The notes beneath the pieces were generated by a model. The model did not search any database. It was not told where the DNA came from and saw nothing but the letters and a program-made list of their open reading frames with translations. DNA of 64,000 nucleotides from Halomonas meridiana (GTDB taxonomy: Bacteria; Pseudomonadota; Gammaproteobacteria; Pseudomonadales; Halomonadaceae): assembly GCF_009846525.1 (NCBI RefSeq), contig NZ_CP024621.1, forward strand, positions 1,302,001-1,366,000, given 5' to 3'. Of this stretch, positions 1 through 9,521 are shown piece after piece. The position numbers and the translations under genes were made by a program. Numbering within the stretch: the stretch's first letter is position 1; the number at the start of each line of letters is the position of its first letter.

Positions 1-334
1 TGAGCTGGCGGGCGGGCAGGACCTCCACGCCATCCTCGTCTTCGATGGGGGCCAGGTGAATGACCTTCTGTTCCCGATCCAAACCGTTGAGAGAACCGCG
101 CTGGTAACGGTAGTAGTGGGCCGAGGAGTGCCCACGATAATCCACTTCATCCATGCTGGAGTTGAGCACCCCGGTGGCCAGTTCGTGCAGCAGCGGTTTC
201 CATACGTGGGTGGCGTTGCGGTCGAGTAGGACGATCTCGGCACGCTTTTTTTTACCTAGCGTATGTCCAAGACGCGTGGCTAGGGCTAGCCCGCCCGCAC
301 CGCCGCCCACAATCACAATTCGGGGAATGGCCAT
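1..334 (-). CDS. ndh: type II NADH dehydrogenase, N-terminal part (runs off window)
   Basis: Reading back from an ATG preceded by a GGAGAG ribosome site gives 111 codons of an FAD-dependent NAD(P)H:quinone oxidoreductase; the rest lies to the left of the window. Residues 4-15 are the beta strand and GGGAGG loop that bind the FAD ADP moiety. The HYYRYQRGSLNGLD stretch near the end matches the NDH-2 family, which passes electrons from NADH to quinone at the inner membrane without pumping protons. The family is usually about 430 residues, so roughly three quarters is missing. It is divergent from gph. Confidence 0.85.
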   Translation of the reverse strand, partial: MAIPRIVIVGGGAGGLALATRLGHTLGKKKRAEIVLLDRNATHVWKPLLHELATGVLNSSMDEVDYRGHSSAHYYRYQRGSLNGLDREQKVIHLAPIEDEDGVEVLPARQL

Positions 335-469
335 TACTCTCTCCTTGGCAAATATAGCCACAGCATAGAACTTTCTGCAGTGTATGACGAAGGTCTAAGC
401 GGGTAAGATGACTGAATTAATCGACATTATCGTGAACCAGTAGCTTAGACGCATCAGTGAGGCCAGCTC

Positions 470-1138
470 GTGCATACCATGTTGCAAGGAAAGCGGTTAA
501 TTGCCTTTGACCTAGACGGTACGTTAATCGACTCGGTACCGGATTTGGCCGTTGGCGTACAGCGGGCGCTGCACGACGTGGGGCTGGCTCAACCGAGTGA
601 AGCGCAGGTGCGCGACTGGGTGGGCAATGGGGCGCAGGTGCTGGTGGAGCGAGCGCTGACCTGGGCGCTTAGTGCTCCTCCCGAGGCAGCGCTGCAGCAG
701 AGCGCCTATGACGCGTTCATGCGCCATTACGGGGCTGCCCCCAATGCGTTAACCCAACCCTATCCCGATGCCTTTGAAGCGCTTCATGCACTGCATGAGG
801 CGGGTTTTGTGCTGGCCTTGATTACCAATAAACCCGAGCGGTTCATTGAGCCTATTTTAAGCCACTTTGGTGTGCTGGCGCTGTTCACGTCTACCTTGGG
901 CGGCGACTCGCTGGCCGAGAAAAAACCTAGCCCGCTGCCGCTTTTGCACGTTGCCCAGACGCTGGACATTACCCCTTCGGCGAGCGTGATGGTGGGGGAT
1001 TCCCGTCACGATATCGCAGCGGGCAAGGCGGCGGGCTTCACCACCGTGGCACTGCCGTATGGCTATAACCACGGCGAACCTATTGAGCAAAGCCACCCGG
1101 ACCTGCTAGTGGCCTCGCTTCGTGAGCTGGTAAGCTAG
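470..1138 (+). CDS. gph: phosphoglycolate phosphatase (HAD family)
   Basis: A 222-residue HAD-superfamily hydrolase that removes phosphate from 2-phosphoglycolate. The nucleophile motif DLDGTLIDSVPDL lies near residues 15-27, followed by a helical cap, the ITNKP threonine motif, a KPSPLPL lysine motif and the acidic motif VGDSRHDIAAGKAAG. The GTG start sits 7 nt after a GAGG; an ATG three codons later is possible but further from the ribosome site. In Pseudomonas relatives gph lies beside trpE; here a binding-protein gene and a formate dehydrogenase follow instead. The stop is 3 bp from the convergent binding-protein gene. Confidence 0.93.
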   Translation: MHTMLQGKRLIAFDLDGTLIDSVPDLAVGVQRALHDVGLAQPSEAQVRDWVGNGAQVLVERALTWALSAPPEAALQQSAYDAFMRHYGAAPNALTQPYPDAFEALHALHEAGFVLALITNKPERFIEPILSHFGVLALFTSTLGGDSLAEKKPSPLPLLHVAQTLDITPSASVMVGDSRHDIAAGKAAGFTTVALPYGYNHGEPIEQSHPDLLVASLRELVS

Positions 1139-1141
1139 CGG

Positions 1142-2059
1142 CTACTCCCCGGCCCTGGCACCCCCTAGGGCCTCGTGCAGCAGCTCTGCGTTGTAGCGCA
1201 GCATGGCAGGGTAGTTATAAGCGGGGCCGTCGGGTTCGCTCAACGTATCCACGTAAAGCGGGCCTGCCAGTGTCAGGCCGGTCTCACGGGCCAGAGCATC
1301 CATGTGGATATAGGGCGTCGTGCTCTCATAGAAGAGAGCGGGCGGCCGCTTGTCGGCGAGCCGTTTGCTCATGGCAGCCATGGCATCCGCACTGCCCATC
1401 GTTTCGCTATTCATGCCCCAAATGGCAGCGAATTCAAACCCATAAGCGTGGGCGAAATAGCTCAGTGCCGCTTCGCTCGTGGTGAGCAGGCGGTTGGTTT
1501 GAGGAATCCCTTCCAAACGCTCGGTGAGTTGCTGGTCGAGCAGCACCAGCGCCTCTTTGGCTTCGGCTGCGCGGGTTTGGAAGGCCGCGGCCTTCTCTGG
1601 CGAGTGCACGCTGAGCGTTTGAGTAATGACATCGAGATAGGCCGCCGCGCCTTTAGGGTCCATCCACATATGCGGATCAGGACGCCCCTTATGCTGGCCC
1701 TGTTGTAATGCCAGAGTGGGGTAATCGGCGGTTTCGGCCAGGGCCATCAGTGTGAGCGTGTCACTGGCCATCGCTTCGACATGGCGAATCCACGGCTCTA
1801 GCCCATGGCCGTTATAGAACACGATATCGGCCTCTTCCACGGCGAGTACGTTAGGCGGGGTAAGCTCCCAGCGGTGTACGTCTTCACCAATCGGTACGAT
1901 GGTCGTAATGGCGATGTCGTCACCGGCAACGCGTTTGACCAAGTCCTCGATCACTGAAAAAGAGGCAATGATCTTGAGCGACGACGCGGCGAGCGCTGGG
2001 GAGGAGGCGAGGAGTGCTGCTAACAAGAGCGTGATGATCCAAGGGGTTCGCTTATCCAT
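1142..2059 (-). CDS. metal ABC transporter substrate-binding protein (Mn/Zn cluster A-I type)
   Basis: A 305-residue periplasmic binding protein. A signal peptide covers about residues 1-25, ending ALA-A. Likely metal ligands are the His in GEDVH, the His in DPHMWMDP, the Glu in TTSEAAL and the Asp in VDTLSE. A Glu at the third position, where zinc-specific ZnuA has His, is the pattern of manganese/iron-type proteins (MntC, SitA), so Mn is more likely than Zn; this is inference. No ATPase or permease lies on either side, so it must work with a transporter encoded elsewhere or serve another metal-handling role. Confidence 0.85.
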   Translation of the reverse strand: MDKRTPWIITLLLAALLASSPALAASSLKIIASFSVIEDLVKRVAGDDIAITTIVPIGEDVHRWELTPPNVLAVEEADIVFYNGHGLEPWIRHVEAMASDTLTLMALAETADYPTLALQQGQHKGRPDPHMWMDPKGAAAYLDVITQTLSVHSPEKAAAFQTRAAEAKEALVLLDQQLTERLEGIPQTNRLLTTSEAALSYFAHAYGFEFAAIWGMNSETMGSADAMAAMSKRLADKRPPALFYESTTPYIHMDALARETGLTLAGPLYVDTLSEPDGPAYNYPAMLRYNAELLHEALGGARAGE

Positions 2060-2351
2060 GCCACGCTCCTAACTCATTAAAATGACGGCAAATAATAAAG
2101 AGAGTCGCGCCCCGTTGCCAGTTTTGCTCTGCTGGGTGAGCTGCTGTGGCAAGTGGCAAGAGACTGAAGGGCGCGATGGTTTCCCCGCTGACGCTTAACC
2201 TCTATGCTATGAAAAAGCCGTCAACGCAGGCGTCGCTCGTGGCGGGCTGCCCCATCAAGTCGCTTTCGTAACGTTTGGACGCTTCACTGAGCATAGCGGC
2301 TTTGACGGCGGTATTTGTAACGTTCTTTGGCCTAGCTCTGGATGGCGCGTC

Positions 2352-4091
2352 ATGACCTCTCAACCTGTTACGTCTTCTCGCCGCCGTCGCGGCTACCCAA
2401 AAGGGCGCGATGTGGCTCCTGTGGCGCTGGCGGCGCTTCGCGATTTGTTAGGCGATGAGCGCCAAACGCCCCGCTTGAAACGTCGCGACCTACTGATAGA
2501 GCATCTACACGCCATTCAGGATGCCCACGGCTATTTGTCACTCGTGGAACTGCGTGCCCTAGCAGCCTACATGAACCTGCCTATGGCAGCGGTGTACGAG
2601 ACGGCGACGTTCTATGCCCATTTCGATGTGGTGCACGACCACCAAGCGCCCCCGACGGATACCACGATTCGCGTCTGTGATTCTCTTTCCTGCCAATTAG
2701 CGGGGGCCAGTGCGCTACACAAAGCGTTGGAAGCCCGCGTCGATCCTGACTGTGTACGGGTGATTCGTGCGCCCTGCATGGGCCGCTGCGATACCGCGCC
2801 AGTGGCCGAGGTGGGCCATCACCATGTGCTGTATGCCACCGCAGAAGGCGTCGAGGCCGTGGTGGATACCGGCCACTTTCACCCTGAAGCGATTTTGTGG
2901 CAGCGCCTTGACGCCTATCAGCAGGCAGGCGGTTACCAGTTACTGGCCCATGTGCGCAGCGGTAAAATCAGCATTGATGAGGTGCTGCAGGTGCTTGAAG
3001 TCTCGGGCCTGCGAGGCTTGGGGGGTGCAGGCTTCCCTACCTTTAAAAAGTGGCAGGCCGTGCACCAAGCCGCCGGGCCGCGCTACTGCGTGATTAACGC
3101 TGATGAGGGCGAGCCGGGGACGTTTAAAGATCGCTACTATTTAGAGCGCGCGCCGCATCAGTTTCTTGAGGGCGCGCTGGTCAGCGCTTGGGCGATAGAG
3201 GCCGAGGCGCTCTATATCTATCTGCGCGATGAGTATCCTGGCCTGCACCGCGTGCTCCATGAGGTGATTGCAGAGCTTGAGCAGTCGGGCATCGTCGCGC
3301 CTGGATTCATCATCATGCGCCGGGGCGCGGGCGCTTATATCTGCGGTGAGGAGTCGGCGCTGATTGAATCCTTGGAAGGCAAGCCGGGTAAGCCGCGCCA
3401 CCGCCCGCCTTACGTAGCCCAGCAGGGGCTTTTTGGCCGCCCCACGCTGGTCAATAACGTCGAAACCGTTTACTGGATTCCCGCCATTTGGCGCAAAGGG
3501 GCGGAGTGGTTTGCCGGGCATGGGCGCAACGGTAGGCGCGGTTTACGCAGTTTTTCCGTCTCCGGGCGAGTGAACAAGCCCGGCGTGTACTTGGCGCCAG
3601 CAGGCATCACGCTGCGCGAGTTGATAGAGGAGTATGCCGGCGGCATGGCGGAAGGGCATAAGCTTGCCGCTTACCTGCCCGGCGGCGCCTCGGGTGGCAT
3701 TCTGCCCGCCAGCAAAGCCGATGTGCCGCTGGATTTCGACACGCTGCAGGCGCACGGCAGTTTTATTGGGTCGGCGGCGATTATCGTGCTGTCTGATCAG
3801 GATAACCTTCAGGCGGTGGCCACCAATCTGCTGGCTTTTTTTGCCGATGAGTCCTGCGGGCAGTGTACGCCTTGCCGGGTAGGCACCGAGAAAATGCTCA
3901 GCTTGCTAGAGCAACCCACCTGGGATGTGCAGGCGCTCACTCGACTGGCACAAGTGATGCAGGACGCCTCGATTTGCGGCCTGGGGCAAGCGGCTCCAAA
4001 TCCTGTATTGGGGCTACTCAAGAATTTCCGCCATGCGCTCGCCCAGCAGCAGATTATTGTCAGCGATGCCGCTGAAGGGAGTGCACCATGA
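2352..4091 (+). CDS. NAD-dependent formate dehydrogenase, flavoprotein (beta) subunit, NuoE-NuoF fusion
   Basis: A 579-residue diaphorase subunit that takes electrons from the formate-oxidising subunit to NAD+. Residues about 1-165 are a NuoE-like thioredoxin-fold [2Fe-2S] domain with cysteines in RVCDSLSC and APCMGRC. The remainder is NuoF-like: GLRGLGGAGFPT (FMN/NAD binding), INADEGEPGTFKDR, GAGAYICGEESAL, and the [4Fe-4S] motif CGQCTPCRVGTEK with a later SICGLG. The NuoE-NuoF fusion is as in Methylobacterium Fdh1B rather than the separate FdsG and FdsB of Cupriavidus. It overlaps the alpha subunit by 4 nt (ATGA), implying translational coupling. A NuoF of complex I is excluded by length, fusion and partner. 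Confidence 0.92.
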   Translation: MTSQPVTSSRRRRGYPKGRDVAPVALAALRDLLGDERQTPRLKRRDLLIEHLHAIQDAHGYLSLVELRALAAYMNLPMAAVYETATFYAHFDVVHDHQAPPTDTTIRVCDSLSCQLAGASALHKALEARVDPDCVRVIRAPCMGRCDTAPVAEVGHHHVLYATAEGVEAVVDTGHFHPEAILWQRLDAYQQAGGYQLLAHVRSGKISIDEVLQVLEVSGLRGLGGAGFPTFKKWQAVHQAAGPRYCVINADEGEPGTFKDRYYLERAPHQFLEGALVSAWAIEAEALYIYLRDEYPGLHRVLHEVIAELEQSGIVAPGFIIMRRGAGAYICGEESALIESLEGKPGKPRHRPPYVAQQGLFGRPTLVNNVETVYWIPAIWRKGAEWFAGHGRNGRRGLRSFSVSGRVNKPGVYLAPAGITLRELIEEYAGGMAEGHKLAAYLPGGASGGILPASKADVPLDFDTLQAHGSFIGSAAIIVLSDQDNLQAVATNLLAFFADESCGQCTPCRVGTEKMLSLLEQPTWDVQALTRLAQVMQDASICGLGQAAPNPVLGLLKNFRHALAQQQIIVSDAAEGSAP

Positions 4092-6904
4092 CCGCTTCGT
4101 TCACTATTGTCTTGGATGATCAAGAAGTCACTGCCTACCCCGGAGAATCCCTTTGGCAGGTGGCCAAGCGCGCCGGAGAGACTATTCCCCACCTCTGTTT
4201 TAAAGATGCCCCCGGCTACCGCGCCGACGGCAACTGCCGGGCCTGTATGGTGGAGGTGAAAGGCGAGCGAGTGCTGGCGGCAAGCTGTATCCGCGAGGCC
4301 AAACCCGGCATGGTGGTAAGCAGCGCCCACTCGCCCCGTGCCACACAAGCGCGTGAAACGGTATTGGAACTACTGATGGCCGACCAGCCCAGCCGCGCCC
4401 AAAGCCCTAACCGCTCCAGCCACTTCTGGGAAGTAGCCGATCAGTTAGCGGTCGACGAAGCGGCCGTTAAGTCGTGGCTACCGCCACGCCGTAAAGCAGC
4501 CGTCAACCATGCAGCGGCTGCGCCAAAGGTGAGCCAGCCAGATACCAGCCACCCGGCGATGCACGTCAACTTGGACGCCTGCATTACCTGCAACCTGTGC
4601 GTGCGCGCCTGCCGCGGGGTGCAGAGTAACGATGTCATCGGCATGGCGCAGCGGGGCGCCGCCGCCACCGTGGTATTCGATTTTGCTGACCCGATGGGCC
4701 AAAGCACCTGCGTGGGCTGCGGCGAGTGCGTGCAAGCGTGCCCCACCGGGGCGTTAATGCCTGCCACCGTGGTCAATGCCGCAGGTCAGGGCGATTCTCA
4801 AAGCCAGCGGCAGGTGGATTCCGTGTGCCCCTACTGCGGGGTGGGCTGCCAGCTGACGTACCATATTAACGACGACGCCCTGGCCTATGTGGAAGGGCGC
4901 AACGGCCCCGCTAACCAGAACCGCCTGTGCGTGAAAGGCCGGTTTGGGTTTGATTACGTGAGCCACCCGACACGGCTGACCAAGCCGTTGATACGCTTAC
5001 CGGGTATTCCCAAGGCGCTCGACCCTACCTTTGACCCCGCCAATCCTTTCAGCCACTTTCGCGAGGCCAACTGGGACGAAGCGCTGGAAATCGCGGCGGG
5101 CGGCCTAATGGCGATTAAGCAGGCGCAAGGCCCCAAAGCATTGGCGGGCTTTGGCAGCGCCAAGTGCTCTAACGAAGAGGCGTGGCTGTTCCAGAAGCTG
5201 GTGCGTACCGGTTTTGGCAGCAATAACGTGGACCACTGCACGCGGCTTTGCCATGCCAGTTCCGTCGCGGCGCTGATGGAGTGCCTGGGTTCAGGCGCGG
5301 TGACCGCTTCGTTTATGCAGGCGCTGGAGGCCGATGTAGTGATTCTCACCGGCTGCAACCCGGCGGTGAATCACCCCGTGGCGGCGACATTCTTTAAACA
5401 GGCAGCCAAGCAGGGCACCGAGATCATTATTCTCGACCCTCGCGGGCAGGCGTTGGATGCTTACGCCAGTATGAGCGTGCGCTTTACACCGGGGGCAGAC
5501 GTGTCGCTGTTCAACGCGCTGCTCAACGTGATCATCGCGGAAGGCCTGTATAACCAAGCCTACATTGACGCCCACACCGAAGGCTTTGAAGCGCTCAAGC
5601 AGAGCGTGGCTCACAGCACACCGGACGCCATGAGCGCGCTGTGCGGCGTTGCCCCCGACACTATTCGTGAAGTGGCGCGCCGCTACGCCAACGCCGAGAA
5701 AGCGATGATTTTCTGGGGCATGGGTATTTCTCAGCACACCCACGGCACCGACAATGCCCGCTGCCTGATCTCGTTGGCACTGGCCTGCGGCCACACCGGT
5801 CGCCCCGGAACAGGCCTGCACCCGCTGCGCGGCCAGAATAACGTGCAGGGTGCCTCAGATGCGGGGCTGATTCCCATGGTGCTGCCGGACTACCAGCCTG
5901 TGGGCGATAGCCAGCTGCGCGCCGCGTTTGAAGAGCTATGGAACACGCCGCTGAGCGATGAGCCTGGGCTGACGGTGGTGGAAGTGATGAATGCGATTCA
6001 CGCAGGTGAGGTGCGCGGTATGTACATTTTGGGTGAAAACCCAGCGATGTCTGACCCGGATCTTACCCACGCCCGCGCCGCGCTGGGTAAGCTTGAGCAT
6101 TTGGTGGTGCAGGATCTCTTTATCACCGAAACCGCCCAGTTCGCCGACGTGATTCTGCCTGCCTCTGCGTGGCCCGAAAAAGACGGCACCGTGACCAACA
6201 CTAACCGCCAAGTACAGCTGGGCAGGGCGGCATTACCGCTGCCAGGAGACGCTAAGCCGGATTGGTGGATCATCCAAGAGATCGCTAATCGCTTTGGGCT
6301 GGGCTGGCGCTATCAGCACCCGCAAGACGTGTTTGCCGAAATGCAGCAGGGCATGCACTCGTTCAACCACATTAGCTGGGAGCGGCTAGCGCGGGAGAAC
6401 TCCGTCACATACCCCTGCCCAGCCGAGGATGCCCCCGGCCAGGACGTGGTCTTTAGCGACGCCTTTCCGCGCGCTGGCGGGCTGGCTAAATTCGCTCCTA
6501 CGCGCCCACTACCGCCGGACGAGCCGGTGGATGATGATTACCCCACGGTACTGACCACCGGCCGCCAGTTGGAGCATTGGCATACGGGCTCCATGACGCG
6601 GCGTGCCCGGGTGCTCGACGCCCTAGAGCCAGAAGCGGTCGCCAGCCTCTCACCGGGCGAGCTCAGCCGTCTGGGGGTAGTACCGGGCGAGAAGCTCACC
6701 ATTACCACGCGGCGAGGCACAATAACGCTGACCGCCAGAGTGGACGATAAAATCCCCGATGGGATGGTCTTCGTGCCGTTTGCCTACGCCGAGGCCGCCG
6801 CCAATCTGCTCACCAACCCGGCCCTGGACCCCTACGGCAAAATACCCGAGTTCAAGTACGCCGCTTGCCGCTTGAGCAAGGCAGAGCCAGCCTTAGTTTC
6901 CTAA
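4088..6904 (+). CDS. fdhF: NAD-dependent formate dehydrogenase, catalytic (alpha) subunit
   Basis: A 938-residue cytoplasmic Mo/W-bis-MGD enzyme oxidising formate to CO2. In order: an N-terminal [2Fe-2S] ferredoxin domain ([16 protein letters not shown]), a NuoG-like His/Cys region, two [4Fe-4S] clusters ([11 protein letters not shown] and [14 protein letters not shown]), the catalytic-domain cluster motif VCPYCGVGC, and the active site [11 protein letters not shown]. The metal ligand is Cys388 where some formate dehydrogenases carry selenocysteine, so no SECIS element is needed. The C-terminal MopB domain ends with [17 protein letters not shown]. No fdhD, mob or moa gene lies alongside. Whether the metal is Mo or W cannot be told from sequence. 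Confidence 0.94.
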   Translation: MTASFTIVLDDQEVTAYPGESLWQVAKRAGETIPHLCFKDAPGYRADGNCRACMVEVKGERVLAASCIREAKPGMVVSSAHSPRATQARETVLELLMADQPSRAQSPNRSSHFWEVADQLAVDEAAVKSWLPPRRKAAVNHAAAAPKVSQPDTSHPAMHVNLDACITCNLCVRACRGVQSNDVIGMAQRGAAATVVFDFADPMGQSTCVGCGECVQACPTGALMPATVVNAAGQGDSQSQRQVDSVCPYCGVGCQLTYHINDDALAYVEGRNGPANQNRLCVKGRFGFDYVSHPTRLTKPLIRLPGIPKALDPTFDPANPFSHFREANWDEALEIAAGGLMAIKQAQGPKALAGFGSAKCSNEEAWLFQKLVRTGFGSNNVDHCTRLCHASSVAALMECLGSGAVTASFMQALEADVVILTGCNPAVNHPVAATFFKQAAKQGTEIIILDPRGQALDAYASMSVRFTPGADVSLFNALLNVIIAEGLYNQAYIDAHTEGFEALKQSVAHSTPDAMSALCGVAPDTIREVARRYANAEKAMIFWGMGISQHTHGTDNARCLISLALACGHTGRPGTGLHPLRGQNNVQGASDAGLIPMVLPDYQPVGDSQLRAAFEELWNTPLSDEPGLTVVEVMNAIHAGEVRGMYILGENPAMSDPDLTHARAALGKLEHLVVQDLFITETAQFADVILPASAWPEKDGTVTNTNRQVQLGRAALPLPGDAKPDWWIIQEIANRFGLGWRYQHPQDVFAEMQQGMHSFNHISWERLARENSVTYPCPAEDAPGQDVVFSDAFPRAGGLAKFAPTRPLPPDEPVDDDYPTVLTTGRQLEHWHTGSMTRRARVLDALEPEAVASLSPGELSRLGVVPGEKLTITTRRGTITLTARVDDKIPDGMVFVPFAYAEAAANLLTNPALDPYGKIPEFKYAACRLSKAEPALVS

Positions 6905-6990
6905 GCGCTGGCAAGCCCTGCAATGAGCCCCTCGGTTGGGGTATCATCCTGGTAATGCGGTTTTATTTATGTGATGGAGTAAGCGGGGCG

Positions 6991-7596
6991 ATGGCGCAAG
7001 CGCAGGCAGTGCAACGGGTGTTGATGTTGGATAACTACGACAGCTTCACGTTTAACATCGTCCAGTACCTGGGTGAGCTGGATGCCGAGGTGATGACCTA
7101 TCGCAACGATGAGATTACCCTGGAGCAGATGCACGCCCTGGCGCCTACCCATCTGGTGATTTCGCCCGGCCCGTGTACGCCCAACGAAGCGGGCATTTCG
7201 CTAGCGGCCATCGAGCATTTTGCGGGCAAACTGCCTATTTTGGGCGTTTGCCTGGGGCATCAGGCCATCGGCCAGGTGTACGGCGGCAAGGTGGTGCGGG
7301 CACCCCAGGTGATGCACGGCAAAACCTCGGCCGTGGTACACCGTGGGCAGGGAGTGTTCAGCGGGCTGGAAAACCCGCTGGAAGTGACGCGGTATCACTC
7401 ATTAGTCGTTGAGCATGAGAGCCTGCCCGACTGCCTGGAAGTGACTGCCTGGACCGCCGAGGATGACGTAACGCCCGGGCTGATCATGGGCTTTCGTCAT
7501 CGTACCCTTGATGTGGAGGGGGTACAGTTTCACCCTGAGTCGATACTCACGCGCCAGGGCCATGCGTTATTGGCCAATTTTTTACAACGCGGCTGA
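6991..7596 (+). CDS. trpG: anthranilate synthase component II (glutamine amidotransferase)
   Basis: A 201-residue class I glutamine amidotransferase that supplies ammonia to TrpE for anthranilate synthesis. The class motif [19 protein letters not shown], the nucleophile [11 protein letters not shown] and the catalytic HPESI pair are present. The reading frame is open further upstream, but the ATG after GGAGTAAGCGGGG gives the usual family length. It starts an evident trpGDC operon. The partner trpE is not in this window. The protein may also serve PabB as PabA, since pabB is encoded elsewhere in the window without its own amidotransferase. Confidence 0.93.
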   Translation: MAQAQAVQRVLMLDNYDSFTFNIVQYLGELDAEVMTYRNDEITLEQMHALAPTHLVISPGPCTPNEAGISLAAIEHFAGKLPILGVCLGHQAIGQVYGGKVVRAPQVMHGKTSAVVHRGQGVFSGLENPLEVTRYHSLVVEHESLPDCLEVTAWTAEDDVTPGLIMGFRHRTLDVEGVQFHPESILTRQGHALLANFLQRG

Positions 7597-7632
7597 TCGC
7601 CAAATTCATACGCTTTAGGGGCTTTCCTGCTC

Positions 7633-8652
7633 ATGCAAATGCGAGACGCAATTAACGCGGTGATGCGCCGCGAAGACCTCTCTTTCAATGCGATGCACGC
7701 ACTGATGCGCCAGATCATGACCGGCGAAGCCTCCGACGCGCAAATTGGCGGCCTGCTGGTGGGGCTGGCCATGAAAGGCGAAAGCGCTGAAGAGATTAGC
7801 GCCGCCGCCCAGGTGATGCGCGATTTAATGAAACGCGTTGAGCTACACACCGAGAACGTGGTGGATATCGTCGGCACCGGCGGCGATGGCGCGAACCTGT
7901 TTAATGTGTCCACGGCGTCTAGTTTTGTGGCCGCCGCTGGCGGTGCCCATGTGGCTAAACATGGCAATCGCAGCGTCTCCTCTTCTTCTGGCAGCGCCGA
8001 TTTATTCGATATTGCCGGCATCTATCTCGACCTCAAGCCTGAACAAGTGGCGCGCTGCATTGAGCAGGTAGGCGTTGGCTTTATGTTCGCACCCAACCAC
8101 CACCCAGCCATGCGCTATGCCATTGGGCCACGGCGGGAAATGGGCGTACGTACGCTGTTCAATATTCTTGGCCCGTTAACCAACCCCGCCAGTGCGCCCA
8201 ATCAAGTGCTGGGCGTGTATTCCGCGGAGCTAGTGCCTCTGATGGCCGAAGTATTGCGCAAGCTGGGTAGCCGCCATGTCATGGTGGTGCATTCTGAAGA
8301 TGGACTGGATGAAATCTCCCTGGCAGCGCCCACTCTGGTGGCAGAGCTAAAAGAGGGCGAGATTACCCAGTACACGATTACGCCGGAATCCATGGGCATT
8401 GAGCGCCAAAGCCTCGCCACCCTTAAAGCGTCCAGCGCGGAAGATAGCCTGCGTTTGGTGAAAGCCGCACTTAGCGGTGAAGGAGCGGCGGCAGATATGG
8501 TGGCGCTCAACGCCGGGGCGGCGCTTTACTGCGCGGGCGTGGCCGATAGCTTGAAAGAGGGCGTGATGGTGGCCCAGGATGCCCAGGCCTCCAAACTACC
8601 GCTTGAGAAGCTCCGAGAGCTTTCGCACTTCACTAGCGTCTTTAAAGGGTAA
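7633..8652 (+). CDS. trpD: anthranilate phosphoribosyltransferase
   Basis: A 339-residue enzyme joining anthranilate to PRPP, the second committed step of tryptophan synthesis. Family signatures include [17 protein letters not shown] (PRPP/Mg site, near residues 78-94), [15 protein letters not shown], the [17 protein letters not shown] stretch with its anthranilate-site arginine, and NILGPLTNP. An alternative ATG two codons in would change nothing important. It lies 36 nt after trpG and 8 nt before trpC, consistent with one transcript. Confidence 0.96.
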   Translation: MQMRDAINAVMRREDLSFNAMHALMRQIMTGEASDAQIGGLLVGLAMKGESAEEISAAAQVMRDLMKRVELHTENVVDIVGTGGDGANLFNVSTASSFVAAAGGAHVAKHGNRSVSSSSGSADLFDIAGIYLDLKPEQVARCIEQVGVGFMFAPNHHPAMRYAIGPRREMGVRTLFNILGPLTNPASAPNQVLGVYSAELVPLMAEVLRKLGSRHVMVVHSEDGLDEISLAAPTLVAELKEGEITQYTITPESMGIERQSLATLKASSAEDSLRLVKAALSGEGAAADMVALNAGAALYCAGVADSLKEGVMVAQDAQASKLPLEKLRELSHFTSVFKG

Positions 8653-8660
8653 AACTTCCA

Positions 8661-9464
8661 ATGAGTGACCAGGCAACGCCGACTATTTTAACGCGCATTT
8701 TGGCCCGTAAAGACCAGGAAGTCGCTGAGCGTCAGCAAGCAGTATCTGAGGCTGATCTGCTAGCGCTAGCGGAGAAGCAGAGTGCGCCCCGTGGCTTTAT
8801 TGCTGCATTGAATCAGCGTATTGCGGCAGGCGACGCGGCAGTCATCGCCGAGGTGAAAAAAGCCTCGCCCTCTAAAGGCGTGATGCGGGAAGAGTTTCAC
8901 CCAGCGGATATCGCCAAAAGCTACGCCCAGGGCGGCGCAGCGTGCCTTTCTGTGCTCACCGATGCCGACTTCTTCCAGGGCCATGAGGATTACCTCATTG
9001 CCGCTCGCGATGCCTGCGATCTGCCGGTGATCCGTAAAGACTTTATTACCCACGGCTATCAGGTCACTGAAGCGCGCGCCATCGGTGCGGACTGCATCCT
9101 ATTGATTGTGGCGGCGCTCAATGACGCTCAGCTGCGCGACCTGCACCAGCAGGCCAACGCATTGGGGATGGATGTGCTGGTGGAAGTTCACGATGCAGAG
9201 GAGCTAGAGCGCGCCCTTGCGCTGGATCTAAAGCTGGTGGGTATTAACAACCGCAACCTACACACTTTTGATACCAGCCTGAATACCACTCTGGATCTGC
9301 TGCCGCGTATCCCTGAAGGCGTGACCGTGATCACCGAGTCAGGCATTCACACGCGTGATGACGTAGAGCTAATGCGTGACCACGAGGTCAATGGCTTTTT
9401 GGTCGGTGAAGCGTTTATGCGCGAAGAGGACCCTGGTTTGGCCCTCAAGCGGCTGTTTTTCTAA
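8661..9464 (+). CDS. trpC: indole-3-glycerol phosphate synthase
   Basis: A 267-residue (beta/alpha)8 barrel converting CdRP to indole-3-glycerol phosphate. Motifs include [13 protein letters not shown] with the catalytic lysines, the [12 protein letters not shown] strand, [20 protein letters not shown], and [11 protein letters not shown]. It is monofunctional, with no TrpF domain, as in Pseudomonas and unlike the E. coli TrpCF fusion. It is the last gene of the trpGDC unit; a strong stem-loop follows. Confidence 0.96.
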   Translation: MSDQATPTILTRILARKDQEVAERQQAVSEADLLALAEKQSAPRGFIAALNQRIAAGDAAVIAEVKKASPSKGVMREEFHPADIAKSYAQGGAACLSVLTDADFFQGHEDYLIAARDACDLPVIRKDFITHGYQVTEARAIGADCILLIVAALNDAQLRDLHQQANALGMDVLVEVHDAEELERALALDLKLVGINNRNLHTFDTSLNTTLDLLPRIPEGVTVITESGIHTRDDVELMRDHEVNGFLVGEAFMREEDPGLALKRLFF

Positions 9465-9493
9465 ACGCCCACACGGATATCAGCAAGCCTCAG

Positions 9494-9521
9494 CAGGCCA
9501 GCCGCGTTAGCGGCTGGCCTG
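9494..9521. terminator. bidirectional stem-loop between trpC and the YdiJ-type gene
   Basis: A perfect 12-bp stem (CAGGCCAGCCGC paired with GCGGCTGGCCTG) with a GTTA loop. It lies 29 nt after the trpC stop. The stop codon of the convergent minus-strand gene is in the loop, so half the stem is its last codons. A short T run follows on the plus strand only. Confidence 0.7.

Noticed and set aside
2200-2310. Second inverted pair GCTATG / CATAGC as part of the same hairpin as GCCGTCAA / TTGACGGC
   Set aside because: The two pairs are not nested (they would form a pseudoknot), so a single long hairpin is not supported.
2060-2351. Molybdenum/tungsten-cofactor riboswitch ahead of the formate dehydrogenase
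   Set aside because: The gap can form helices but I could not find the conserved core of that riboswitch.
5221-5260. Selenocysteine in the formate dehydrogenase
   Set aside because: The metal-ligand position is an ordinary TGC cysteine codon and the frame has no internal TGA.
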